From NCBI GenBank assembly GCA_033722295.1, contig JAWVZH010000027.1, positions 1 through 25,100 of the forward strand: a DNA stretch of 25,100 nucleotides, written 5' to 3'. Origin of the DNA: JAWVZH01 sp033722295 (GTDB lineage: Bacteria > Bacteroidota > Bacteroidia > Chitinophagales > Saprospiraceae). The position numbers and the translations under genes are program-made. Of this stretch, positions 8,846 through 16,507 are shown in pieces. Positions within the stretch are counted from its first letter, which is position 1; each line of letters starts with the position of its first letter. Below the pieces are notes generated by a model, which searched no databases, was not told where the DNA came from, and saw only the letters and a program-made list of their open reading frames with translations.

Positions 8846-9835
8846 TCACACTTTTGAAGCTAATTCAGCAAGTCTGGCGGCATATCCGGCTTCATTATCA
8901 TACCAGGCCGTGACTTTTATATAGTCATCCATGGTTTGGGTCAATTTTGAATCGAATATCGTTGAATGACGGTTCCCTATGATATCCGAGGAGACAGGTT
9001 CGTCCTGGCGATATTCAATTATTCCCTTAAGATCTCCTTCTGCCGCCTTTTGAAATGCTGAATTCAATTCTTCCACTGATACAGCCTTATCAACAATACA
9101 GGAGAGCTCTACAAGAGAGCCAGTTATTACGGGTACACGATAAGCTGCCGCGAAAAGCTTGTTTTTAATAACAGGAATAACCTTAGCTGCAGCACCCGCT
9201 GCCCCTGTAGTCGTAGGTGCGATATTCTGGACCGCGGCGCGAGCTCGCCTCAAGTCACTATGGGGAGCATCTTGCAGATTCTGATCAGCCGTGTAGGCAT
9301 GTACGGTATTCATGTTGCCTCTGACAAAGCCAAAGTTGTCAATGATAACAGATAACAATGGTGCCAGGCAATTAGTCGTGCATGAAGCATTTGAGTAGAG
9401 GGTATGTTCATCAGATATGTCCGAATCATTAACTCCCAGCACGATCATTTTAAAGCCTTCTCCTTTGGGCGGAGCAGAAAGCAAGATCTTTTTGGCCCCG
9501 GCCTCAATATGCTTACTTACTTTTTCTTCTGTCCTGAAGACACCGGTGCATTCTAGTACCAGGTCAACTTCCAAAGACTTCCATGGCAGATCGGAAGGAT
9601 CTCTTTCGTTCAGTGCTGGAATGCTGTAATCCCCGATATGAAGTTTATTATTTTCACTCCTTACATCGGCAGGGTGGGTACCATGGGCAGTGTCATATTT
9701 GAACAGATGAGCTAACGTGCCATTATCGGTAAGATCATTGATAGCTACCACTTCCACAGAATTGTCTTTGATCAGATTGCGTAGGGCTAATCTTCCGATT
9801 CTTCCGAATCCGTTGATGGCAATTCTTTTCTTCAT
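8846..9835 (-). CDS. gap: Type I glyceraldehyde-3-phosphate dehydrogenase
   Basis: 329 aa. It oxidises glyceraldehyde 3-phosphate to 1,3-bisphosphoglycerate, feeding the pgk product next in the operon. The Rossmann motif INGFGRIGR (7-15), Asp34 in AINDLTD (which favours NAD over NADP), the catalytic Cys152 in SNASCTTNCLAP and His179 are all present. The usual PTPTG-type segment reads PVITGSLVEL here, a modest variation. A candidate promoter lies upstream. Confidence 0.96.
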   Translation of the reverse strand: MKKRIAINGFGRIGRLALRNLIKDNSVEVVAINDLTDNGTLAHLFKYDTAHGTHPADVRSENNKLHIGDYSIPALNERDPSDLPWKSLEVDLVLECTGVFRTEEKVSKHIEAGAKKILLSAPPKGEGFKMIVLGVNDSDISDEHTLYSNASCTTNCLAPLLSVIIDNFGFVRGNMNTVHAYTADQNLQDAPHSDLRRARAAVQNIAPTTTGAAGAAAKVIPVIKNKLFAAAYRVPVITGSLVELSCIVDKAVSVEELNSAFQKAAEGDLKGIIEYRQDEPVSSDIIGNRHSTIFDSKLTQTMDDYIKVTAWYDNEAGYAARLAELASKV

Positions 9836-9855
9836 ATAATAATTGAATTAGGATT

Positions 9856-9889
9856 TAAAAGTATAAAAACAAGGTTCACAACAATCAAA
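9856..9889 (-). promoter_or_regulatory. Candidate promoter of the gap-pgk operon
   Basis: On the minus strand there is TTTG (9889-9886), a 22-nt spacer and TACTTTTA (9863-9856), seven of eight positions of TAnnTTTG. It lies about 20 nt before the gap ATG. The last base of the -7 element is off consensus. Confidence 0.45.
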
Positions 9890-9931
9890 CCAGTTGAAGG
9901 TTATGATAACGGCACAAAAAATTAAAATTCC

Positions 9932-9964
9932 TTTGGATTTAAAATCGGAAAGAATATATATTTG
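9932..9964 (+). promoter_or_regulatory. Promoter of tRNA-Glu (Bacteroidota type)
   Basis: TTTG (9932-9935), a 21-nt spacer and TATATTTG (9957-9964), an exact match to the Bacteroidota housekeeping -33/-7 pattern. It ends 16 nt before the mature tRNA start. A small palindrome CCGTT-AAAA-AACGG (9969-9982) spans the leader/tRNA boundary. Confidence 0.8.
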
Positions 9965-9980
9965 TGCTCCGTTAAAAAAC

Positions 9981-10052
9981 GGCCCGTTCGTCTAGGGGTT
10001 AGGACGCCAGGTTTTCATCCTGGTAACAGGGGTTCGAATCCCCTACGGGCTA
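9981..10052 (+). tRNA. tRNA-Glu (anticodon TTC)
   Basis: 72 nt that fold as a full cloverleaf. The acceptor GGCCCGT pairs with ACGGGCT (first pair G-U), the anticodon stem CCAGG/CCTGG closes the loop TTTTCAT with anticodon TTC at 10014-10016, and the T arm is AGGGG-TTCGAAT-CCCCT. The discriminator is A10052. CCA is not encoded (the next bases are CGA) and must be added enzymatically. D-arm and variable-region sequences match bacterial tRNA-Glu closely. Confidence 0.97.
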
Positions 10053-10054
10053 CG

Positions 10055-10087
10055 AAAAGGGTTGCCGATCTGGCAACCCTTTTTTTT
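10055..10087 (+). terminator. Rho-independent terminator after tRNA-Glu
   Basis: Stem GGGTTGCC (10059-10066) with GGCAACCC (10072-10079), loop GATCT, extended by AAAA/TTTT pairing and followed by eight T (10080-10087). It starts 3 nt after the tRNA and closes a single-gene transcription unit. On the other strand the same stem is followed by TTTT, so it may also stop minus-strand transcripts. Confidence 0.9.
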
Positions 10088-10219
10088 ATCATATCATTCT
10101 TCTCAACTCCACTGTCCCTGCTTTAGTCCATTTAAGGTTCCTGGCCTGGTCTCTCCCCACTTTCACTGAAGCTGTAGTAGTTCTGATTCTGTCCAACTTG
10201 CTAGAACCATGGCGATCGT

Positions 10220-10259
10220 AGTCCAAAGAAAAGAAGGGCTGGATACATCTATCCAGCCC
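10220..10259 (-). terminator. Terminator of the LVIVD-repeat protein gene
   Basis: A 9-bp perfect stem (GGGCTGGAT at 10236-10244, ATCCAGCCC at 10251-10259) with a 6-nt loop. Read on the minus strand it follows the 10285 stop codon by about 25 nt and is trailed by the T-rich TTCTTTTCTTTG. On the plus strand six T lie 5 nt further on (10265-10270), so it may work both ways. Between this and the tRNA terminator (10088-10219) I see no convincing gene. Confidence 0.75.
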
Positions 10260-10284
10260 CTTGATTTTTTAATGTTGTATATAA

Positions 10285-12666
10285 CTACTGTCTGATGATG
10301 GGCAGAGTACTTTGATCTCCGGTTTCTATATCGGTCAATCTAATAAAGTAGATTCCCTCTGGCCATTGAATCACAGAGATTTCATTTAGTCCCTGAGTTA
10401 TTTCCAGATGCGTCATAAGCTGACCATTCGTATTGATGATATGGACGACTTGATTACCTTCTTTTTCGCTCTCAATGATGAGTCGATTATGAACAGGTGT
10501 GGGATAAACGCGCCAATGGTTAACACTTTCATCAGAAATGTCAGTTGAAAACTTGTCCCAGATCCTGAATTCATCAAATCCACCTTCGGAGATATGACCG
10601 GAAGCCTGGTCGTCCGACACTTGAACACTTATGGTCATCGAATCTGTAAGATCGATATAATCAGCTATTTGATAAATAGAGCTATCGCGCCAGAAACTTC
10701 GGGACTGCCTGACTACCTCGAGAATTACTTCCTCCTGTCCATTATTGATCGCTACGACCAATGAATCATTCGGATCCGGCCGGCTACCGTTGTAAAACCA
10801 AGTGCGGTAGCTCATATACGGCTCGACGTAGGTCGTCAGGTCTATGACCGGTGAAGTAAGAAGAGTGAATCCATCGTCTACATCATCATCACCGGCACCA
10901 CCACCCGCAGCATTACCAGTAACAAAGCATTGTTCACCTATATCGCTTTCAACATCTCCGGCGGGATTGGCAATCTCACCCCGGACAGTCGTACCATTTG
11001 GATCGCCCCGCTCCCATTTACCGCGTGGAGCAGTGCCAGATTCCGTCCATCCCAGGTCGAAAAGAAAGTCATCCTGATATCCCTTTTCCAGTTCAATGGT
11101 GACCTGTATATTTTGATCCAATGTGATGTCCGTTATCACATCATGGTTATAACCCCAACTTCCTGTAACGATCTCATAGGTCGTATCCGGCATATCGTTG
11201 TATATCGCCACATTGAATAATCCAGAGGCATTAGCCTGCGAATTGTAACTATCAAAATCATTGGAAATCAGCACCTGCGCATTCGGAACAGGATCTTTGC
11301 TCACAGCATCGATAACGAGTCCTGTAGCGGTAAAGAACGGGCGGGAAAAGAGTTCAACATTAAGTATTTCCACTTCTCCATTGACCAATTCCACTTCTAT
11401 TGTCTGGTCGATATATTCCGGATGAGAAAAGACCACGTCGAACATACCTGATTCCGCCTGTCCTGTCTTGTAATTTCCCGTAAAATCAGTCAATTCGCTG
11501 TTGAAGAATGAAGATTGTATCTCTACACTTACGTTAGGAATAGGATCACCTGTAGCGGCGTCTGTAACCATACCTTCGAGATAACATGCTCGCTGGTAAG
11601 TAGCATCCAAAACGTATAATCCCGTTTGTATATCATTTATCAAAATGAGGCCTGAAGGCAGGTAGGGATAGGCTCCCCAGCAACCATTAAACCCACCATG
11701 TGGTCCTATATAACTGTCAAAACTCCCAACTTCAACTAGATTATCTGGCTTGTTCCCATCTACGATCTTCACACCATCCGTGTACCATGAAGTGACCAGA
11801 AAACCATTGATAAAATGAGTGTTATGAGGTATTACGCCCTGATTCTCCGTAGACTTGGGTCTGAAGTTGTCTAAAAACTGGATATTGTTCAGATCACTGA
11901 CATCATAGGCATCGAGATAAGCATTGGCCCTTTCATCTGTAGTGAACAAATACTTATTATCGTCACTCATCCATGCATTATGTGTAAAGTTGCTGGATGT
12001 ATTCTGCCTGGCCAGTTCGATCGGGTTCGCTTTGTCCGAAACGTCCCAGACTGAAAAGCCCTGAGAAAGATCGGACGTCCAGAGGGTATCTCCACGTGAA
12101 ACATTGTCATGGCTGTAAGCAGCGGATTCTGCACCCAGAAATTCCGGATTTTCCGGATCATTATTGAGGTCAAACATCATAACCCCATTACTTCCGGTGT
12201 TACAACCGCTAAGGAAGAGAATGCCCTTTTCATCGATATACAGATTATGGCATTTTCTGATAACATCTGGCGTGCCATTATACGTAAATGGCACATTCAA
12301 GAAAGTATGTGTTATAGTATCAGGAGCTTTCTCCATGTTGATGATCAGCAGACCATCCTCTCCGACATCGGCAATGACATAAGCATAATGCTCCCAGGTT
12401 TTAATGTCTCTCCATATGGAGCTGACTCCGGGAATATACGCCCTCTCGATGGGGTTTTCTGGATCTTCGAGGCTGAGAACAGCTGTTGCTTCTGATGTCC
12501 CCATAATGGCATATTCCGTTCCATTATCATCGACATAGCCCCATACATCACTACCCCTTTCGGGATATTGAACATTGCTGAGCTGCACCAAATTAAAATC
12601 GGATTGTTGAGCGATCGAGAATATGATCACTCCGAAAAACATAATTAGAGTGTTGACTGATTTCAT
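10285..12666 (-). CDS. T9SS-exported LVIVD-repeat (choice-of-anchor B family) protein
   Basis: 793 aa. The signal peptide covers 1-19. Residues 20-360 carry LVIVD/beta-propeller-like repeats (LLIINMEKAPDT, FSVWDVSDKANP, LDAYDVSDLNN, VKIVDGNKPDN), the signature of choice-of-anchor B proteins. Two carboxypeptidase-regulatory-like modules follow: 361-440 (GMVTDAATGDPIPNVSV) and 447-530 (GLVIDAVSKDPVPNAQV). A beta-sandwich lies at about 540-705 (LLTSPVIDL...FDEFRIWD). A type A T9SS sorting domain occupies about 715-793 (WRVYPTPVHNRLII, GIYFIRL). The protein should cross the outer membrane by T9SS and be released or surface-anchored. No catalytic motif is evident, so a binding or adhesion role is inference. 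It is monocistronic, with its own promoter-like element and terminator. Confidence 0.88.
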   Translation of the reverse strand: MKSVNTLIMFFGVIIFSIAQQSDFNLVQLSNVQYPERGSDVWGYVDDNGTEYAIMGTSEATAVLSLEDPENPIERAYIPGVSSIWRDIKTWEHYAYVIADVGEDGLLIINMEKAPDTITHTFLNVPFTYNGTPDVIRKCHNLYIDEKGILFLSGCNTGSNGVMMFDLNNDPENPEFLGAESAAYSHDNVSRGDTLWTSDLSQGFSVWDVSDKANPIELARQNTSSNFTHNAWMSDDNKYLFTTDERANAYLDAYDVSDLNNIQFLDNFRPKSTENQGVIPHNTHFINGFLVTSWYTDGVKIVDGNKPDNLVEVGSFDSYIGPHGGFNGCWGAYPYLPSGLILINDIQTGLYVLDATYQRACYLEGMVTDAATGDPIPNVSVEIQSSFFNSELTDFTGNYKTGQAESGMFDVVFSHPEYIDQTIEVELVNGEVEILNVELFSRPFFTATGLVIDAVSKDPVPNAQVLISNDFDSYNSQANASGLFNVAIYNDMPDTTYEIVTGSWGYNHDVITDITLDQNIQVTIELEKGYQDDFLFDLGWTESGTAPRGKWERGDPNGTTVRGEIANPAGDVESDIGEQCFVTGNAAGGGAGDDDVDDGFTLLTSPVIDLTTYVEPYMSYRTWFYNGSRPDPNDSLVVAINNGQEEVILEVVRQSRSFWRDSSIYQIADYIDLTDSMTISVQVSDDQASGHISEGGFDEFRIWDKFSTDISDESVNHWRVYPTPVHNRLIIESEKEGNQVVHIINTNGQLMTHLEITQGLNEISVIQWPEGIYFIRLTDIETGDQSTLPIIRQ

Positions 12667-12689
12667 AAATACTATTCTTTAGCAAACCG

Positions 12690-12697
12690 CAAAGATA
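12690..12697 (-). promoter_or_regulatory. Candidate -7 element for the LVIVD-repeat protein gene
   Basis: Minus-strand TATCTTTG, an exact TAnnTTTG match, 23 nt before the ATG at 12666. No clear TTTG -33 element is present at the expected distance. Confidence 0.5.
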
Positions 12698-12741
12698 ACC
12701 GTATGATCCGCTTTTTTTAATTGATCCCTAATACAGTACTC

Positions 12742-13161
12742 TTATTTGACCATAGTTGTTAACCGCGATACGGATATTTGTCGCCCTTCGTCATCAAAAA
12801 TCTCGATATTCCACACATGAATATTGCGACCGAGCTTCACCGGAGCGCATTTAGCGGTCAATACTCCGGATTTGGCGCTCCTCAAATGGTTTATGTTCAG
12901 CTCGACTCCCACCGCGGATTGCTTTTCTTCTTCAGCAGCGAGTAGCGATGCGACGGAAGCGACGGATTCAGCAAGAGTGGCCGTGGCCCCACCGTGTACC
13001 AGGCCAAGTGGTTGCTTGTGAAATTCTTTTACTGGCATTGTGGCGATCAAATAGTCATCGCCTACTTCAACGTAGGTGATTTCCAGGTGATCTGACAGTC
13101 CATTTTCGCACATGGCGTTCAATCCTTCAAGGGTAAACTTCTTTTTCCAGATCTTACTCAT
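12742..13161 (-). CDS. menI: Hotdog-fold thioesterase, MenI/YdiI-like (1,4-dihydroxy-2-naphthoyl-CoA hydrolase)
   Basis: 139 aa from the ATG at 13161. The frame stays open 22 codons further upstream inside miaA, but the shorter start fits the family because E. coli YdiI begins MIWKRKITLEALNAM and this protein begins MSKIWKKKFTLEGLNAM. PaaI-type active-site features are Gln50, LVHGGATATLAES (His56, Gly57-58) and the catalytic Glu65. The C-terminal IFDDEGRQISVSRLTT also matches YdiI. The likely reaction is hydrolysis of DHNA-CoA in menaquinone synthesis; broad acyl-CoA activity is the alternative. No other men genes are in the window. Its first 8 bp overlap the end of miaA, suggesting coupled translation. 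Confidence 0.8.
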   Translation of the reverse strand: MSKIWKKKFTLEGLNAMCENGLSDHLEITYVEVGDDYLIATMPVKEFHKQPLGLVHGGATATLAESVASVASLLAAEEEKQSAVGVELNINHLRSAKSGVLTAKCAPVKLGRNIHVWNIEIFDDEGRQISVSRLTTMVK

Positions 13162-14059
13162 TCTTCTTTTCTGTGAGTTGATAGACATATTCCAAGACGT
13201 TTTCAGGATGGACTTTGGTCCACTCACCCTGGTTCCGAAACCAGGTCATCTGTCTTTTGGCATAGTTGCGAGTATGTTGTTTAATTTTTTCCACTGCCTC
13301 ATTCAATGTGTAAAGGCCATCAAGATACTCAAATAGCTCCTGATACCCGACGGTTTGCAGCGCAGAGAGATGACGATAGGGTAGAAGACGGCGGACTTCA
13401 TCCAGAAGCCCCTCAGACATCATCTCATCCACGCGCTGATTAATACGTTCGTAAAGTTCATCTCTATCGCGGGTCAATGCCAGTTTGATCGTATTGAACG
13501 GACGAGTATTTTCGGATCTGCCTAAAAAACTGCTAAACGGAAGTCCGGTTTCCTCTATAACGGATAATGCCCTAATTAACCTGTGTGGATTTTGTATATC
13601 TACAGATCGGTAATAATCAGGATCCAGTTCCCGGAGGGCCTCTTGCAAAAAAGAAAGCCCTTCACTATTGAATACCGAGGTCCACTTTTGGCGAGACACT
13701 TTAGGAAATTTGTCCAAACCTTCTGTCAGAGCCTTCAAATAAAGACCTGTTCCACCAGAAGCGATGACCCTATCATGTTTTTCAAAGAGTTTATCCAGAA
13801 CAGAAAGCGCTTCCTCTTCATAGTGACCCGCGCTGTATTCATCTTTGATGGATCTGTGAGCTATCAGATGATGAGGGACAGCATTTAATTGATCCTCGTC
13901 GGGTCGTGCTACGCCAATATTCAATTCCATGTAGACCTGTCTGCTGTCGGCAGAAACTATCTCAGTTGAATATTTTGAGGCTACCCTAATGGCCGCTTCG
14001 GTCTTGCCTATTCCGGTAGGACCGCCAATAACAACGAGTAATGGTAGGTCAACTTTCAA
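13154..14059 (-). CDS. miaA: tRNA dimethylallyltransferase
   Basis: 301 aa. It adds the dimethylallyl group to A37 of tRNAs that read UNN codons. Visible motifs are the P-loop GPTGIGKT (13-20), SADSRQVY (36-43, with the Asp-Ser-Arg catalytic region), the RVDEMMSEGLLDEVRRLL helix, LQTVGYQELFEYLDG and TRNYAKRQMTWFR near the C-terminus. The start is TTG at 14059: a TAA stop lies in frame just two codons upstream, and no ATG precedes the P-loop, so TTG is the only sensible choice. It is co-directional with and overlaps the thioesterase gene, and divergent from the acyltransferase gene across a 40-bp gap. Confidence 0.95.
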   Translation of the reverse strand: MKVDLPLLVVIGGPTGIGKTEAAIRVASKYSTEIVSADSRQVYMELNIGVARPDEDQLNAVPHHLIAHRSIKDEYSAGHYEEEALSVLDKLFEKHDRVIASGGTGLYLKALTEGLDKFPKVSRQKWTSVFNSEGLSFLQEALRELDPDYYRSVDIQNPHRLIRALSVIEETGLPFSSFLGRSENTRPFNTIKLALTRDRDELYERINQRVDEMMSEGLLDEVRRLLPYRHLSALQTVGYQELFEYLDGLYTLNEAVEKIKQHTRNYAKRQMTWFRNQGEWTKVHPENVLEYVYQLTEKKNE

Positions 14060-14099
14060 AAGTTAATTTAATATTTGTGGGTCAGCAGCAAAAGTCCGA

Positions 14100-15335
14100 A
14101 TGTTTTACCAGTTTTTAAAAGTTATCATGACATTGGCCTTTCGGGTGTACTTCCGACGCATAGAGGTGAAAGGGAGATATATCATGCCCGATGAAGGCCC
14201 TGTGCTTGTGGCTTGTAATCACCCCAGTTCTTTTCTGGAGGGATGTCTGGTATCGTGCTTTCAGGATCGTGAGATGCACTATCTGGTAAGGGGCGATGTC
14301 TTTAACATCAAGTGGCTTCGGCCATTACTGCTATGGACCAATCAAATACCAATATATCGGTTTCGAGATGGTTTTTCCAGTTTAAAAAAGAATCAAAGCA
14401 CCTTCAGCACTACTTACAAGGTACTAGGCTCCGGTGAGGCGGTGATCATATACCCTGAGGGCAGCACGGAGCTTGTGAAGCAACTTCGACCCCTGCAGAA
14501 GGGACTGGCAAGATTATCTATGGGTACGATCTCGGAATATCCGGAGCTTCCGTTAAAGGTGGTTCCTGTAGGCGTCAATTATAACGACGCTTTGCATTTC
14601 CGGTCCTCCGTCATAGTCTCTGTTGGAGAAGCCCTGGATGCACAAAAGTACTTCGAGGACTATCAAAATGATGAGCGTCGTGCATTTCGCCGCATTACGA
14701 AAGATGTACACGAGATCATGTCGAATCATATCATTCACCTTGAGGATCCAGATGAAGGTTTTGCCGATAGTCTGCTAACTGCAGCAACCCATTTCGGAGC
14801 AAAAAAGCACAGTGGTGTTGTTTTGGAAAACGATGCGTTCGAAAGGCAGCAGAAAGTTGCGGAATACCTTAATCAATTAACCGATGAAGAAAAGCACGAA
14901 TTCGCTAATCTGGATTTTTCTGGATCGACGACAGAACTTGATATGTCGGTTTTTCAGGACAAATCGGGATTATTGCGGATGATCGGAATTATCCTGATCG
15001 CTCCTTTAGCCTTGTCAGGTTATATTTTAAACTTTCCGGCCTATTGGATCGCCAGATATATCACCTATGAAAAAGTTCCACACGCTGAGTTCAAGCCGGC
15101 TGTCAGGATCGCGGTCTGGGCTCTGGGACAAATGATCACTACACTGGTCTTATGTTTGGCACTATTGGCTGCAGGGTGGGGATGGCGGAGCCTTTTGCCT
15201 GTTATTTTTCCGGTACTCGGCATCTTCACGATCTGGTGGTATGAGCTCTATGTCAGGTACAAAATGTTATCTCGCTACAAATCCCGGATAGAAGAACTGG
15301 AGAAAACGGTCGCAGGGATCTTGAAGGAGATCTGA
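14100..15335 (+). CDS. PlsC-superfamily lysophospholipid/glycerophosphate acyltransferase with C-terminal membrane domain
   Basis: 411 aa. The acyltransferase motifs are NHPSSFLEG (His41 to Glu47) and YPEGST (118-123, the motif III Glu-Gly), then PLQKGLARLS (131-140). The acidic residue lies six positions after the His (HX5E) and not five (HX4D) as in classical PlsC; Bacteroidota homologues often have HPNSFLD, and here Glu replaces that Asp. An insert of about 130 residues without clear motifs separates the catalytic part from two or more membrane segments at about 295-390 (MIGIILIAPLALSGYIL; MITTLVLCLALLAAGW). A membrane-bound role in phospholipid or aminolipid acylation is likely, substrate unknown. 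The asparaginase-like gene starts 21 bp downstream. AATATTTG at 14070-14077 is a seven-of-eight -7 match. Confidence 0.82.
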   Translation: MFYQFLKVIMTLAFRVYFRRIEVKGRYIMPDEGPVLVACNHPSSFLEGCLVSCFQDREMHYLVRGDVFNIKWLRPLLLWTNQIPIYRFRDGFSSLKKNQSTFSTTYKVLGSGEAVIIYPEGSTELVKQLRPLQKGLARLSMGTISEYPELPLKVVPVGVNYNDALHFRSSVIVSVGEALDAQKYFEDYQNDERRAFRRITKDVHEIMSNHIIHLEDPDEGFADSLLTAATHFGAKKHSGVVLENDAFERQQKVAEYLNQLTDEEKHEFANLDFSGSTTELDMSVFQDKSGLLRMIGIILIAPLALSGYILNFPAYWIARYITYEKVPHAEFKPAVRIAVWALGQMITTLVLCLALLAAGWGWRSLLPVIFPVLGIFTIWWYELYVRYKMLSRYKSRIEELEKTVAGILKEI

Positions 15336-15356
15336 TCTGACCCTCGTTATCACTAA

Positions 15357-16436
15357 ATGATAGATTTGTCTATTTTGAAGGAAAAATTAAACTTCTCAAT
15401 GATGTCTATTCGCCTTATCTCTGGTCTTCTAATTTTTTGTTTGTTTTTTACCGTTCCATCCTGCTCTGAAAAAGATAAAAATGCCACCCTTGAATCGGAC
15501 CTGGACAGGCCCAGCTTTGCCCTGGTCATTCATGGAGGAGCGGGTTCTGTGCATCCGGACAGGATGAGCGAAGAGCGGGAGAAGGTATATACCGATGCGC
15601 TCAACCGCGTCCTGGATGAGGGGGAAAGGATTCTGTCGGAAGGCGGGTCCAGCCTCGATGCCGTGGAGGCTGTTCTAAAGTTGATGGAAGACGACTCGCT
15701 TTTCAACGCCGGGAGAGGTTCTGTTTTTACCTACGAGGGCACCAATGAACTGGATGCCTCCATCATGGATGGCAATACCATGAACGCCGGTGCTGTGGCG
15801 GGTGTAAGTCGTATCAAGAATCCTATATCTGCAGCGAGGGCCGTTATGGAGAGTTCCGAGCATGTTCTTCTGGCAGGTCAGGGCGCTGAAAGATTTGCCA
15901 GGGATCATGGATTGGAAATGGTCGATCCGGAGTACCTCAAAACACAGAGCAAGTGGCGACGACTTAAGGCTGTTCAGAAAAGCTTGAGAGAGGACTCCTA
16001 TATTTCTGAGAATGGAGGAGATGAGAAATTCGGGACCGTGGGTGCCGTAGCCCTGGATGAGGACGGACATATCGCAGCAGGTACTACCACTGGAGGCATG
16101 ACCAATAAAAGATGGAATCGCATTGGGGACAGTCCTATAATTGGTGCTGGAACTTATGCAGATGATAAGGTCGGTGGCGTGAGTTGCACCGGACATGGCG
16201 AATTCTATATTCGTTATTCCGTTGCCTATGATCTCATTGCCAAAATGAAATACGCCGGCCTTCCTCTGAAGACTGCCGCAGAGACCATCATCCATGAAGA
16301 ACTTGTCGAAGCCGGGGGAAGTGGAGGACTGATCGCATTGGACCGTCAGGGGAATATCGCGATGGAATTCAATACTTCAGGCATGTTCCGAGGGTATGCC
16401 AGGCCGGGGGAGAGAGAGGTGGCTATGTTCAGGTGA
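15357..16436 (+). CDS. Isoaspartyl peptidase / plant-type L-asparaginase (Ntn hydrolase), probable lipoprotein
   Basis: 359 aa. This autoprocessing enzyme removes isoaspartyl residues from peptides and hydrolyses asparagine. All hallmarks are present: HGGAG (59-63), NAGRGSVFT (117-125), ELDASIMDG (131-139), GTVGAVA with nucleophile Thr227 (processing between Gly226 and Thr227), GTTTGG (242-247) and RIGDSPIIGAGTYA (255-268). The N-terminus has a membrane-spanning signal and VPSC (Cys36), a plausible lipobox, so it may be a periplasmic lipoprotein. ATGs at 15399 and 15402 would give a more compact signal peptide and may be the real start; neither has a strong ribosome site. It lies 21 bp after the acyltransferase gene, probably in one transcript. 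The stop codon lies within the following heptamer repeat. Confidence 0.92.
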   Translation: MIDLSILKEKLNFSMMSIRLISGLLIFCLFFTVPSCSEKDKNATLESDLDRPSFALVIHGGAGSVHPDRMSEEREKVYTDALNRVLDEGERILSEGGSSLDAVEAVLKLMEDDSLFNAGRGSVFTYEGTNELDASIMDGNTMNAGAVAGVSRIKNPISAARAVMESSEHVLLAGQGAERFARDHGLEMVDPEYLKTQSKWRRLKAVQKSLREDSYISENGGDEKFGTVGAVALDEDGHIAAGTTTGGMTNKRWNRIGDSPIIGAGTYADDKVGGVSCTGHGEFYIRYSVAYDLIAKMKYAGLPLKTAAETIIHEELVEAGGSGGLIALDRQGNIAMEFNTSGMFRGYARPGEREVAMFR

Positions 16437-16463
16437 CAAGTGACAAGTGACAAGTGACAAGTG
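16433..16463. repeat. Heptanucleotide tandem repeat (GTGACAA, 4.4 copies)
   Basis: Four perfect GTGACAA units (16433-16460) plus GTG. The first unit supplies the TGA stop of the asparaginase gene, so changes in copy number would not alter the protein. It sits in the 71-bp gap between two convergent genes; no hairpin terminator is visible there. Confidence 0.95.
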
Positions 16464-16507
16464 GCTGACTGGATAAGTTGTGTGAGAAAAAGAAGTTCAG
16501 ATAGATA

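Noticed and set aside
10094..10259. Minus-strand open frame of about 55 codons between the two terminators (ending KAGTVELRRMI).
   Set aside because: No in-frame start in a sensible place, the frame runs through the terminator hairpin, and I recognise no family. It is most likely chance, though a gene remnant is possible.
13162..13227. 22-codon N-terminal extension of the thioesterase.
   Set aside because: It lies inside miaA, and the YdiI family begins at the later Met (MSKIWKKKFTLEGLN).
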